A stretch of 64,000 nt of DNA from JAGQSZ01 sp049647585 (GCA_049647585.1 JBARXY010000016.1:86094-150093); one strand, 5' to 3'; positions 36,052-44,615 are shown, counted from the stretch's first letter. Translations and numbers: made by a program. The notes: generated by a model from the letters alone, not told the origin.

Positions 36052-37428
36052 TCAGGTGCTCGAGGCAAGTTCCAAAATACCGGCGTCTATGCCGGCACCG
36101 AGCGTGTCGACGTCTGACGCGGTGTCCCAGTCGCCGGTAATTCCGAAGGCGAGCGCTCCGTTGTAGGACAGGATCGCCGTGCCGATTCGTACCCCAGAAA
36201 TGATCGGAACGAACGGAAGGTACTCGAGCATCTCTCGTCCCAGACAGTAGAGAGGGAACTGCGGACCGGGCACATTGGTAGTCACGGTGTTAATTGAGCG
36301 TTGCGATACGAAATGTTGTGCCCGCATGGCCATTCGGGTCGCCGCCCCCAGAAAGATCGGCGGAGCAAGGTTGCCGATATGGACCACGGCGTCCGCCGCC
36401 TCGACCATGTGGGAGCCCTTGAGCTCCGACATCGCATCCTTCACGGCCTCCAGCCGCTCGAGCGGGTCCTCTACTGAGACCGGCAGTTCCAACAACAACG
36501 CCGAAACACGGTTGTCCGTGATCCCCTCCCCGTCGGAGCCTCGGACCGACACGGGCACGAGGGATCGCACCAAAACGATCCCGGGATCGTCGCCGTGGGC
36601 TGTCAGGAGGTCCCTGAACCCACTGGTGACCGCAGCCAGAACAACGTCGTTGACAGTCGCTCCATGGGCTCTGCCAATCTGCTTGACCACGCCGAGGTCC
36701 GCAGTGGTATAGGTCCACCTACGGTGCGGTCCGATCGGGCCTTCGATCGAGGATCTGGGTGTGTTGACCAGCCGTTGTCCCAACCCGACCAGTCCGCCGG
36801 ACATGTCCCTGGCGGCTTTGAGTGCGGCGCCGGGATCTGCGATCTTGGATATGGATCGAGACGCCATTTGGACACCGTCGCCGATCGCAGCTTTCCATGC
36901 GTCACCGATGATCGCTGCTACCGAAGGTTCGGGCGCCGGCGACCATTCTTGTGGTTCGGCTACTCCGAACTCCGGGGAAACATCTAGCAACAGTTCGAGC
37001 AGGCCGACCCCCGCTATCCCGTCGACCATGGAGTGATGGACCTTGCAGATCAACGCCCAACGGTCACCGTCGAGCCCTTCGGTGAGCCAGGCTTCCCAGA
37101 GGGGTCGCGCTCGGTCCAGCGGCTGGGACATGAGACGCCCCATCAAATGACGCAGGGTCGCCTCGTCCCCAGGAGCAGGGAGGGCCGTGTGGCGGATGTG
37201 GTAACCGATGTTGAAATGCGGGTCATCCACCCACACGGGCCGTCCCAGTTCCAAGGGCACGACGCGCACACGCTGGCGATAACGGGGAAGCAGGTGAAGC
37301 TTCGAGGTGACTAGCCCCTCGAGTTCCTGAATGCTCGGAGCCGGGTTCGCGAAGGTGCAGATACCTGCGATGTGCATGTGCGAGTTGGAATCCTCAAGGT
37401 GGAGAAACTCGGCATCCAGAGCGCTCAT
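36052..37428 (-). CDS. Wax ester synthase/diacylglycerol acyltransferase (WS/DGAT)
   Basis: The 458-aa protein carries the acyltransferase motif HHSMVDG (H131, H132, D136, G137), with His132 the expected catalytic base. Other WS/DGAT blocks are MSALDAEFLHLEDSNSHMHI at the N-terminus, ATVNDVVLAAVTSGFRDLL, and the C-terminal NVPGPQFPLYCLGREMLE. It joins fatty acyl-CoA to a long alcohol or diacylglycerol to make storage wax ester or triacylglycerol, at the membrane or lipid-droplet surface. ATG 37428 starts the conserved block; an upstream reading adds 29 residues with no similarity. No lipid genes are adjacent. Confidence 0.93.
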   Translation of the reverse strand: MSALDAEFLHLEDSNSHMHIAGICTFANPAPSIQELEGLVTSKLHLLPRYRQRVRVVPLELGRPVWVDDPHFNIGYHIRHTALPAPGDEATLRHLMGRLMSQPLDRARPLWEAWLTEGLDGDRWALICKVHHSMVDGIAGVGLLELLLDVSPEFGVAEPQEWSPAPEPSVAAIIGDAWKAAIGDGVQMASRSISKIADPGAALKAARDMSGGLVGLGQRLVNTPRSSIEGPIGPHRRWTYTTADLGVVKQIGRAHGATVNDVVLAAVTSGFRDLLTAHGDDPGIVLVRSLVPVSVRGSDGEGITDNRVSALLLELPVSVEDPLERLEAVKDAMSELKGSHMVEAADAVVHIGNLAPPIFLGAATRMAMRAQHFVSQRSINTVTTNVPGPQFPLYCLGREMLEYLPFVPIISGVRIGTAILSYNGALAFGITGDWDTASDVDTLGAGIDAGILELASST

Positions 37429-37581
37429 GCGGTCCACGTCCCGAGAGTAGTCCCCTGTTGAGTTGGGACGCCGTCCGTTCGGACCGATGCTCAGGCCTGG
37501 GCTATTCCACACCATTGCTCCGCCCGTGACGACAACCGCGGTGGCGGCCGAGCTTTCAGCTCCGATCAGCGGCCCAATTCA

Positions 37582-37756
37582 CCGGTCGATGTCGTGTTCT
37601 TTGTGGACGGCACGTTGGTACCAGGCCCTGTCCGGCGCAACACTGACCGGAACAGAGCTGTCCGGTACGAATTGGCCCAACACGCTGTGTCCCCACTACG
37701 TCTACAGCGGCAACTACGGCAACCCATGTGCAGTCCCAGATACTGGCTGGGGATGA
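37582..37756 (+). pseudogene. Relic of a pentapeptide-repeat lipoprotein gene (internally deleted and frame-shifted)
   Basis: The frame from 37582 reads PVDVVFFVDGTLVPGP, matching PVDVVFFVNGKLVPGA of the intact gene at 38821. Translation then shifts by one frame to ALSGATLTGTELSGTNWPN and a tail ending CPHYVYSGNYGNPCA and GWG (stop at 37756), matching the last 25 residues of the intact protein. The linker and nearly all pentapeptide repeats are missing. It is therefore a deleted paralog about 1.2 kb from the full copy. No start or signal peptide remains in frame. Confidence 0.75.
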
Positions 37757-37772
37757 TGTAGGTCCGACCCTC

Positions 37773-38327
37773 TCAGGTCACGGATGGCGTGGATGCTGCG
37801 TAGCCGTAATCAACGATCATCTGACCCGACTCGGCGTAGTCCTCCCGCTCCGGTGGAGCCCAGGTCCCGAGACCATCGACGTAGCGGTTGAACATGCAGA
37901 ACGCCGCGGCGATGAGAACAGTGTCGTGAATCTCGGTGTCAGTGGCGTCCTGGGCGCGGGCCAGGTCGATCGACTGCTGGGTTACGGCGGTGCCGCTCTT
38001 TTGGACCTGGGTCGCGATCCTCAACAAGGAGCGCATCTTGGGCGTGACGGCTTCGGTGTTCTCTGGGTCGGCGAGGACCGCGTCGATGACGTCCCAACCT
38101 CCGTCAATCTGCAGAGCCGCGAATGTCGCATGCGACGTGTGGCAGAAGTGGCACTGGTTGAGTCGAGAAACGTACATGGCGATGATCTCGCGCTCGCCCC
38201 GTTCGAGCGTGTTAGGTGAGCGCAGCAGAACCTCGGCCAGATCGTTGAGTGGCTTCGCCGTCTCGGGCCGGAAAGCCATGGGACCGAGAATTCCGGGTAG
38301 TCCTTCGGGTACGTCGATATAAGCCAT
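37773..38327 (-). CDS. Carboxymuconolactone decarboxylase/AhpD-like protein
   Basis: The 184-aa protein has the AhpD-type motif CHFCHTSH (C59-x2-C62-x3-H66) preceded by LERGEREIIAMYVSRLN, where a conserved Glu precedes the cysteine pair. This is the peroxidase/disulfide-reductase core of the CMD superfamily. Length and helix pattern fit the single-domain peroxidase-like branch rather than the true decarboxylase. ATG 38327 has a GAGAG-type site upstream and begins the conserved region; a longer frame adds 46 residues of no character. It is cytoplasmic and probably acts in oxidative stress. Confidence 0.88.
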   Translation of the reverse strand: MAYIDVPEGLPGILGPMAFRPETAKPLNDLAEVLLRSPNTLERGEREIIAMYVSRLNQCHFCHTSHATFAALQIDGGWDVIDAVLADPENTEAVTPKMRSLLRIATQVQKSGTAVTQQSIDLARAQDATDTEIHDTVLIAAAFCMFNRYVDGLGTWAPPEREDYAESGQMIVDYGYAASTPSVT

Positions 38328-38484
38328 CTCTTCAGCTCTCCCCCATTGGTTGTAGCAACAACGTGCATCCCGGGAATCCGGTGTGCGGCGGCGAACGATA
38401 CTCGGATCGAGATTCCCATGACGTGAATTCCGAGCGATCCTCTTGACCTCGGCACTGGTCACCACCGCGCCAGGTTCCTAGGAC

Positions 38485-38715
38485 TCAGGCGATCGTGTCG
38501 CTGAGGGGACGTGCTCCTGTGACCGTCGCGAACTTGTCCGGAATCGGGTACTCGCCAAGCAGTAGCAGCAGAGTCGAGGCGTGTTGCATCTCGACGGGCT
38601 GGATAGTGGCGGCCAGCTTGATTGCGGAGGCCTGCGACAGAGCGTTCTGTATGGCGTTGAGGTAGGTGGCAGCTGCGACGTTCTCGAGTGACAGCGCGAA
38701 ATTCGGGCCATCACC
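38485..38715 (-). pseudogene. 3' remnant of a ferritin-like domain gene
   Basis: A 76-codon minus-strand frame runs from just after an in-frame TGA (38716-38718) to a TGA at 38485-38487. It reads LENVAAATYLNAIQNALSQ, IQPVEMQHASTLLLLLGEYP and a short tail. The helix-with-E...ExxH pattern (Glu-Asn in the first helix, VEMQH in the second) is that of the last two helices of ferritin-like (DUF4439 or dessication-associated) proteins. There is no start codon and the first helices are missing, so it is a 5'-truncated relic. The other frame over the same bases is shadow. Confidence 0.6.
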
Positions 38716-38820
38716 TCACATTCTCAGAACTCTGTCCGACTCGGATCGGGAATCAAACATCCGACGGCAAAGTGATTGTCAGCAACTTTGCTGTTCCCCA
38801 TCCAGTTGGAGCCCGCCAAA

Positions 38821-40083
38821 ATGTCATCGTCCCGCTTACGGGCACTCACAGCGACCGCTGTCGTTGTCGCCGCACTCTTTGTCGTTGCTTGTCAACCGGC
38901 ATCGGCACCCTGGACCTCCGACGTTCCCTCCGGCAGCTTCGACAACGCTGTCCGCGTCGGAAACAGCGTCACCGTCACCGGTTGGGCCGGGGATCGCAAT
39001 ACGAAAGCCCCGGTCGACGTCGTGTTCTTCGTCAACGGCAAACTCGTGCCAGGCGCAACCAAGGCGGACGGGTCGCGGCCAGACGTCAAGGCTGTGACAG
39101 GTCGTGGTGAACGTACAGGCTTCACCCGTCAGCTAAGCGTGCCCGCCGGTGACGCCTCAATCTGTGTCTCCGTGGTGAACATCGGCCCCGGCGATCACGC
39201 TCTTCTCGGATGCAAGACAGTCGCCCCGACCAAGACCGCTCCGCCCACGACGACACCGCCGACCACTGCCCCGCCCAGCACCACGACACCTACGACGACA
39301 ATCCCCGCCCCGCCAGCGCGCTGTGGCGATGCTCCTGAGCCTGGTGTGGACTACTCGGACTGCGATCTGACCGGTCGTGACTTCACCGATGCTGACCTGA
39401 CCGACGCCGACCTTTCCGGCGCAGACCTGACGGGAACGATCCTCACGAACACGAACTTCCTCAGGGCAGACCTGAGCGGCGCCGTTGCCGAATATGTCGG
39501 ATTCTCCACCGCCAACATTGATGAAACTGATTTCACCGACGCTGATGTTGCCGGAGCTAATTTCTCTGGCGCAACCATCTCCGAGTCGACCTTCGACGAT
39601 GCTGACCTCAACCAGGCGATGTTCAGCGGCACGAATATTTCGGCCTCTTCGTTCCTTCGCGCCGAACTGACGTCATCGAGCTTCTTTACCGCTGTACTGA
39701 CCAACGTCGACTTCACCGGAGCGACGCTCAAGGAATCCAACTTCAGCTGGGTTACCGGTTCGACGATCATCCTCGACTCGTCCACCGCTAGCGCTTTGGA
39801 AGCGATGAATATGAACGTCTACGACTTCCGAGCCAATTCGGCCTCGATGGTCGACGCAAACTTCGCTAGCTCGACCCTGCGATACTCCTCGTTCACCTTC
39901 GCCGACTTGACCGCTGCGTCCTTCGACTTTGCAAGCTTCGTGTCCAATACATTCGCTGATGCGACCACTACGGGTACGACGACCGTCGGAACCAACTGGG
40001 GGGCCGACACCCTGTGCCCCAACTATGTTTACAGCAGCAACTACGGCAATACCTGCGCAACCGGAGCGGCCGGCTGGGGCTGA
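38821..40083 (+). CDS. Secreted lipoprotein with pentapeptide-repeat domain
   Basis: The 420-aa protein has a lipoprotein signal peptide ending FVVAC (Cys about 22). A beta domain (about 30-140) includes PVDVVFFVNGKLVPGA, and a Thr/Pro linker (140-180) follows. About 30 pentapeptide units run from DCDLTGRDFTDADLTDADLS to about residue 385, as A(D/N)LxX. Pentapeptide repeats fold as right-handed quadrilateral beta-helices. The C-terminal tail (GTNWGADTLCPNYVYS) is shared with the relic at 37582-37756. It is predicted to be anchored outside the membrane. Function is unknown; the gyrase-mimicking role of cytoplasmic members does not fit an exported protein. ATG 38821 begins the signal peptide. 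Confidence 0.88.
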   Translation: MSSSRLRALTATAVVVAALFVVACQPASAPWTSDVPSGSFDNAVRVGNSVTVTGWAGDRNTKAPVDVVFFVNGKLVPGATKADGSRPDVKAVTGRGERTGFTRQLSVPAGDASICVSVVNIGPGDHALLGCKTVAPTKTAPPTTTPPTTAPPSTTTPTTTIPAPPARCGDAPEPGVDYSDCDLTGRDFTDADLTDADLSGADLTGTILTNTNFLRADLSGAVAEYVGFSTANIDETDFTDADVAGANFSGATISESTFDDADLNQAMFSGTNISASSFLRAELTSSSFFTAVLTNVDFTGATLKESNFSWVTGSTIILDSSTASALEAMNMNVYDFRANSASMVDANFASSTLRYSSFTFADLTAASFDFASFVSNTFADATTTGTTTVGTNWGADTLCPNYVYSSNYGNTCATGAAGWG

Positions 40084-40245
40084 CGCTGCGCTGAGTGGCT
40101 TCCTTTGGACCTCGTCGTGCTCCGGCGGCGGGAGTAATTCGAGGGCTGCAGAAGGTGTTGTGGATGATCAGATGCACCAGTACCCTCACGTCGTTGTCAT
40201 CGCAATGTGTGGGTACACGCTGGACCTTGGCGAAGGGGAGGCAAT

Positions 40246-41634
40246 ATGCGTGCTCATTGGCTAATACAGGTTTTGGTGGGGGCTTTCATACTGTCGGGGA
40301 CAGGATGTGCGTCGCCTCCGTCGCCTCCGATACCGGTGTTGTCAGGGGATGGAACCGTCGGCAGCACACTCACAGTGTCCAAAGGTGACTGGCCGAATGG
40401 GCCACAGACCCTCTCGTATCGCTGGGAATCCTGCACGCTACCGAATACGGGTTGTGTTGAGGTCGGTGCCAACGCTTCGAGTTACTTGGTCGATGTGAGT
40501 GATGTGGGCCGGTTTATCAGGGCGACAGTGACGGCGAGCGATCTTTCCGGCGACGAGTCATCGGTCTCGAATTCCGTCGGGCCGGTCACAGCCTCTGCCG
40601 GTTCGAGCGCTGTGGCTATCACGGCCGGCGGCGTCCATTCGTGTGCGCTGCTCGATGGCGGCACCGTTTACTGCTGGGGGTACAACGGCTTCGGGCAGCT
40701 CGGTGACGGCACCACTACTTCTTCGAGCGTCCCGGTGGCGGTCGGAGGGATTGCTAACGCGACGGCTATCGCCGCCAGCGACGGCCACTCGTGTGGGCTG
40801 CTTGATGACGGTACCGCTTACTGCTGGGGTAACAACCAATACGGGCAGCTCGGTGACGGCACCACCACCTCTTCGAGCGTCCCGGTGGCGGTCGGGGAGA
40901 TTGCTAACGCGACGGCTATCACCGCCGGCGGCGGCCATTCGTGTGCGCTGCTTGATGACGGCACCGTGTCCTGCTGGGGATACAACAGATCCGGGCAGCT
41001 CGGTGACGGCACCACGACCTCATCAAATATCCCGGTGGCGGTCGGAGGGATTACTAACGCGACGGCTATCAGCACCGGAGATGTCCATTCGTGTGCCGCG
41101 CTTGATGACGGCACGGTGTCCTGCTGGGGTAACAACAGAGCAGGGCAGCTCGGTGACGGCACCACGACCTCATCAAATATCCCGGTGGCGGTCGGAGGGA
41201 TTACTAACGCGACGGCTATCGCCACCAGCTACACCCATTCGTGCGCCCGACTCGATGACGGCACGGTGTCTTGTTGGGGTAGCAACCTATCCGGGCAGCT
41301 CGGCAACGGCACCACGACTTCTTCGAGCGTGCCGGAAGCGGTCGACGGAGTAACCAATGCGACGACTATCAGCGCTAGCTACACCCATTCGTGCGCCCGA
41401 CTCGATGACGGCACCGCGTCCTGCTGGGGGTACAACGGATCCGGGCAGCTCGGTGACGGCACAACGACCTCATCGAGTGTCCCAGTGCAGGTCACTGGAG
41501 TAAGCAATGCGACGGTCATCGCCGCCGGCGCCAGCTCTTCTTGTGCGCTGATCGATGACGGCAGCGTGTCCTGCTGGGGTGACAACCTCACCGGTAACTC
41601 GCCTGTGCCAACGCCGGTGGTCGGGCTGCCCTGA
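40246..41634 (+). CDS. Secreted RCC1-repeat lipoprotein
   Basis: The 462-aa protein has a lipoprotein signal ending LSGTGC (Cys21). A short Ig-like segment follows (GTVGSTLTVSKGDW...SYRWESC, about 30-75), then seven RCC1-type repeats of 50 residues. Each reads like ITAGGVHSCALLDGGTVYC followed by WGYNGFGQLGDGTTTSSSVP. RCC1 repeats build a beta-propeller; seven units give one complete propeller. The exported location differs from eukaryotic nuclear RCC1, so a surface binding role is likely. ATG 40246 follows GGGGAGG. It is the second repeat-protein gene after the pentapeptide gene. Confidence 0.9.
   Translation: MRAHWLIQVLVGAFILSGTGCASPPSPPIPVLSGDGTVGSTLTVSKGDWPNGPQTLSYRWESCTLPNTGCVEVGANASSYLVDVSDVGRFIRATVTASDLSGDESSVSNSVGPVTASAGSSAVAITAGGVHSCALLDGGTVYCWGYNGFGQLGDGTTTSSSVPVAVGGIANATAIAASDGHSCGLLDDGTAYCWGNNQYGQLGDGTTTSSSVPVAVGEIANATAITAGGGHSCALLDDGTVSCWGYNRSGQLGDGTTTSSNIPVAVGGITNATAISTGDVHSCAALDDGTVSCWGNNRAGQLGDGTTTSSNIPVAVGGITNATAIATSYTHSCARLDDGTVSCWGSNLSGQLGNGTTTSSSVPEAVDGVTNATTISASYTHSCARLDDGTASCWGYNGSGQLGDGTTTSSSVPVQVTGVSNATVIAAGASSSCALIDDGSVSCWGDNLTGNSPVPTPVVGLP
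40618..41631 (+). repeat. Seven 150-bp repeats within the RCC1 gene
   Basis: Units begin at 40618, 40768, 40918, 41068, 41218, 41368 and 41518; the last lacks its end. A 78-bp block at 40993-41070 is identical to 41143-41220, including synonymous positions, showing recent duplication or gene conversion. Outer units differ more. Confidence 0.9.
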
Positions 41635-41752
41635 ACATTCGTTGCGTGCGCAAGATATGGGAGTGGGGCCACCTCCATTTCTGGTGGGAAGGACCGCTCC
41701 CCACGGTTTTGGCGCTCTGAGCGCCATACTGGCGCCTTGTACGAGTGCCAAA

Positions 41753-42682
41753 TCAAAGGTTTGAGGCAGGGGCAAGGCGGTCGATCTGCCAGAGCCAGTG
41801 CTCGCCGTCGGCCGATACCGACAGGTCCCACGCGAACTGCTCCCCCGCGACAACGTCGATCGGGTCAGCAAGAGGCAGGAACCCGTGGGACCAACTCGAC
41901 TCGGTCCGCGGCGGCATGTTGTCGACCGTGACGCCGGGGCAGAGCAGCGAATCGAACCAGCAGGCAAGACCGTGAAGGGTCCCGGAACGATCCACTTGCA
42001 GCTGGCCCGAGGCGCTGATCGTCTCATCTCCGGCGATCATCAGGTCGACGTCCGCCGCTAGTTCGGGCTGGCCGAGGAGGTTGTTCGGAGTGAAGTCGGC
42101 GAACCAAAGCGTCCGCGCCGCCCTGCGGAAGGCGGCGGAGTAGTCGTAAGGAAGGCTCTCGGAACGCCAATCCTCAACCAGTGCGTGATCATCGAAGGAC
42201 TCAACAGCTGCGACCCACAAACGGAGCCGTTGTGGCAGCAGGACAGCACCCGGACGGAGCAGACGCTGTCGAGCGTCCAGAGCCCAGGCGACGATCCCCT
42301 CGTCTAGCCCCGCGTTACCGATCGTCTCGGAGATGAGCACGTCCGCAGGCTCAGGGATGTCGACCTCGGTCGACCAGCCGCGAAGGAACTCGATCCGATC
42401 GGCGAAGCCGTTGTCGATGGCCAACTCGCGGGCCACCTCGATGACAGGCCCACCCTCGACCGCATAGACCTTGCTGGCGCCAGCGTCGCACGCCATGAAC
42501 GACAGGACACCGCTGCCACAGCCGATGTCCACCACGACATCGCCGGGCTTCACCGAGGCGTTGATCGCACGCCGGAAGGAATCCATCCGATCTGTGTCGT
42601 GCAGCATGCTCAGGTGGTAGTCGAGCACTGCGGAATGAGAGCTGTCACGCAGCCAGACAGGACTTCCGGGCACGTGCAGCAT
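41753..42682 (-). CDS. PRMT-like class I SAM-dependent methyltransferase
   Basis: The 309-aa protein has SAM motif I VVDIGCGSGVLSFMA (about 50-64), acidic post-I loop VYAVEGG, and ISETIGNAGLDEG (about 117-129). That last segment is in the position of the double-Glu loop of protein arginine methyltransferases (E120 and E128). A C-terminal beta domain follows. It could methylate protein arginine or a small molecule; bacterial PRMT-like enzymes are rarely characterised. ATG 42682 begins a conserved-looking MLHVPGSPVWLRD. It is divergent from the DUF2200 gene with 94 bp between. Confidence 0.82.
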   Translation of the reverse strand: MLHVPGSPVWLRDSSHSAVLDYHLSMLHDTDRMDSFRRAINASVKPGDVVVDIGCGSGVLSFMACDAGASKVYAVEGGPVIEVARELAIDNGFADRIEFLRGWSTEVDIPEPADVLISETIGNAGLDEGIVAWALDARQRLLRPGAVLLPQRLRLWVAAVESFDDHALVEDWRSESLPYDYSAAFRRAARTLWFADFTPNNLLGQPELAADVDLMIAGDETISASGQLQVDRSGTLHGLACWFDSLLCPGVTVDNMPPRTESSWSHGFLPLADPIDVVAGEQFAWDLSVSADGEHWLWQIDRLAPASNL

Positions 42683-42776
42683 GGGCCTGAACCTAGCGGT
42701 CCGCTGGTCTGTCCACGGATTTGCCGGTCGACGCACCGAGTCGGTCCACGTCAACCCTGCAGCTAGCCTCGCGGTC

Positions 42777-43124
42777 GTGCATCGGATCTTCACGACAAGC
42801 TTTTCCTCCGTCTACCCCCACTACGTGACCAAGGTCGAACGGAAGGGCAGGACGAAGGCCGAACTCGACGAGGTGATCGAGTGGCTGACCGGTTTCGATG
42901 AGGCAGCTCTGAACTCGCACCTGGAGTCGGGGACCACCTTCGACGAGTTCTTCGCCGACGCCCAACTGAACCCGAACGTCTCGTTGATCACTGGGGTTGT
43001 GTGTGGAGTACGGGTCGAAGACGTCGAGGATCCGCTGATGCAGAAGATCCGCTATCTCGACAAGCTCGTTGACGAGGTGGCGAAAGGCAAGCCATTGGCG
43101 AAGGTCCTGAGGACTCCCGCCTGA
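42777..43124 (+). CDS. DUF2200 family protein (115 aa)
   Basis: From GTG 42777 the protein reads HRIFTTSFSSVYPHYVTKVE, then KGRTKAELDEVIEWLTGFDE, which match DUF2200. Full length agrees with the family (about 115 aa). The longer frame adds 32 residues overlapping the promoter region of the divergent methyltransferase and has no similarity. Members are small cytoplasmic proteins of unknown function. The stop codon lies inside the first copy of a short tandem duplication. Confidence 0.9.
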   Translation: MHRIFTTSFSSVYPHYVTKVERKGRTKAELDEVIEWLTGFDEAALNSHLESGTTFDEFFADAQLNPNVSLITGVVCGVRVEDVEDPLMQKIRYLDKLVDEVAKGKPLAKVLRTPA

Positions 43125-43147
43125 CTAGCGTCCGCGCCTGACTAGCG
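43119..43147. repeat. Tandem duplication of 12 bp at the DUF2200 stop codon
   Basis: GCCTGACTAGCG occurs at 43119-43130 and at 43136-43147 (period 17). The first copy contains the TGA stop of the DUF2200 gene, so the stop region is duplicated downstream. Confidence 0.85.
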
Positions 43148-43182
43148 CCTCGACCCTGCCGGACCCCAGCGAACACGGGGAC

Positions 43183-43210
43183 CGTTCAGGGGTAATCGTT
43201 CAGGGGTAAT
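43183..43210. repeat. Tandem duplication of 14 bp at a lipoprotein gene's 3' end
   Basis: CGTTCAGGGGTAAT is present twice with no spacer (43183-43196 and 43197-43210). The second copy spans the end and stop codon of the lipoprotein gene at 43200-43568. Confidence 0.9.
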
Positions 43211-43568
43211 ACAGCGTGCAGGTCTGCGTCACGGGAGTCGTCATTCCAGCTACAGGCGTGACGGTAGGTGCATCGCAGTCCATGTAGATCTCGGCATTCG
43301 GAAACGAAACAACGAGCGTTTCGGACGGTACGGCCACCAGGAGCCTCCCCGCGGGACCGGTTGTCCCCGACGTTACGACTTCGTTGCCACGGCTCACCTG
43401 GACCTGGCGCGAGACCGTGCGTGTCTGGCACGTCGGTACATCGGGGTTGAATACGCCACCACACGTCGTCTCTATGGTCGTGATCTCAAGAAACGTGTCA
43501 CCGGACGGCGGAGAGCACGACACCAGCAATACCAGAAGTCCCCATCCGAACAAGCCCCGAAACCTCAT
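43200..43568 (-). CDS. Small lipoprotein (122 aa), unknown function
   Basis: The signal peptide MRFRGLFGWGLLVLLVSC ends in a lipobox-like LLVSC (Cys18), followed by a beta-rich segment with six cysteines (for example TTCGGVFNPDVPTC and YMDCDAPTV), likely disulfide-bonded outside the cell. ATG 43568 follows GGGGGAGG; a longer frame adds 72 residues of no character. The gene lies between DUF2200 and the divergent repeat lipoprotein gene at 43706. Function unknown. Confidence 0.75.
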   Translation of the reverse strand: MRFRGLFGWGLLVLLVSCSPPSGDTFLEITTIETTCGGVFNPDVPTCQTRTVSRQVQVSRGNEVVTSGTTGPAGRLLVAVPSETLVVSFPNAEIYMDCDAPTVTPVAGMTTPVTQTCTLYYP

Positions 43569-43705
43569 CTCAAATGCCTCCCCCGTCGAGTTCGAATCCG
43601 ACGCTATGTCTGATCGGGCAATTCTGCATACCTGGAGGAATCTGACGACGTATTTCAATACCCGTGATACCCTCCGGCCAACTGTTTGAGCGTGGGGAGA
43701 GTGCA

Positions 43706-44560
43706 ATGGGGAATCGGGCGTCCAGGTCGAGTTCAGCGATCCGCGGCAGAGCCATATTGGTGGCTCTGGTCGGTGTGGTCGCATTTGTCGGAGCGAGTTG
43801 TGCTCCTCCGCCCACGACCTTCAACTTCGGTCCGTTCACGGTGCCGTTGCCTCCAATCGGGGCACAGGCGACTCCCGTCAACTACGAGGTCGAGATTCCG
43901 GGCATCCCGCCCATCGAACTGACCCCCTATGTCGCGCCGGTCCAATTGACCCCTTATATCGCTCCGGTTGAACTGACGCCCTACATCCCACCGGTTCAAC
44001 TCACCCCGTACATTCCTGAGGTCTGCTTCCCATTCGTAGGATGCACTCCTGCGGTACCAGCGACGTATAGCCCCGCCGTCCCGGCCACCTACAGCCCGGC
44101 CATCCCGGCCACCTACAGCCCGGAAATTCCGGCCACCTACAGCCCCGCCATTCCAGGCGGGTCCTGCAACGCCGGTTACACACCTCCAGCGTTCTTCATC
44201 AACGACATCACCGCAGACATTCCCCTGGTCTCACTGGACCTCGCTGCTGCGACGGTCACCATTCCCAATGTGAAGGTGAACATTCCGGCGGCAACTTTGT
44301 CGGCCGGCTCGGCCAGCGTCGGATGCTCCATCGCCGGCTTGCCGGCAGTGAATCTGCCGACCGGAGACGTGAGCATCACGTTCCCGGCTCAGGCCGTCGT
44401 TCAGGACGCAACACTTGACTTGGCGACCGGGATTCTCACGCTGTCCAACCCGTCGTTCAGCGTGACCGGAGTAGGCCTGCACTTCGCCGGCCTCGATGCC
44501 GACTTCAGTCTTCCGGACATCGCGATTCCGCTGCCGACGATCACCGTTCCCCTGACCTGA
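43706..44560 (+). CDS. Repeat lipoprotein with LTPYI- and PATYSP-type repeats
   Basis: The 284-aa protein has a signal peptide ending VGASC (Cys about 32) and three zones. Residues 60-110 hold four to five copies of a 9-10-residue unit (PPVQLTPYI, APVELTPYI). After PEVCFPFVGC there are five copies of PAVPATYSP-like units. The C-terminal 110 residues are beta-rich with even hydrophobic spacing (VSLDLAAATVTIPNVKVNIP, then similar strands), suggesting a stacked beta fold. I recognise no family. ATG 43706 follows GGGGAGAG. The protein is exported and probably membrane-anchored. Confidence 0.8.
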   Translation: MGNRASRSSSAIRGRAILVALVGVVAFVGASCAPPPTTFNFGPFTVPLPPIGAQATPVNYEVEIPGIPPIELTPYVAPVQLTPYIAPVELTPYIPPVQLTPYIPEVCFPFVGCTPAVPATYSPAVPATYSPAIPATYSPEIPATYSPAIPGGSCNAGYTPPAFFINDITADIPLVSLDLAAATVTIPNVKVNIPAATLSAGSASVGCSIAGLPAVNLPTGDVSITFPAQAVVQDATLDLATGILTLSNPSFSVTGVGLHFAGLDADFSLPDIAIPLPTITVPLT

Positions 44561-44615
44561 CAGAACCGTCAGTCGCCAGTCGCCGACGCTGTCTGACTCG
44601 GGAAACGGCCCCCGA

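Noticed and set aside
41711..41725. GGCGCT-CTG-AGCGCC hairpin after the RCC1 gene
   Set aside because: Stem of 6 bp with a 3-base loop and no U run on either strand; too weak to call a terminator.
43595..43615. tRNA T-loop-like GTTCGAATCC
   Set aside because: No matching T-stem, anticodon arm or acceptor stem in either direction.
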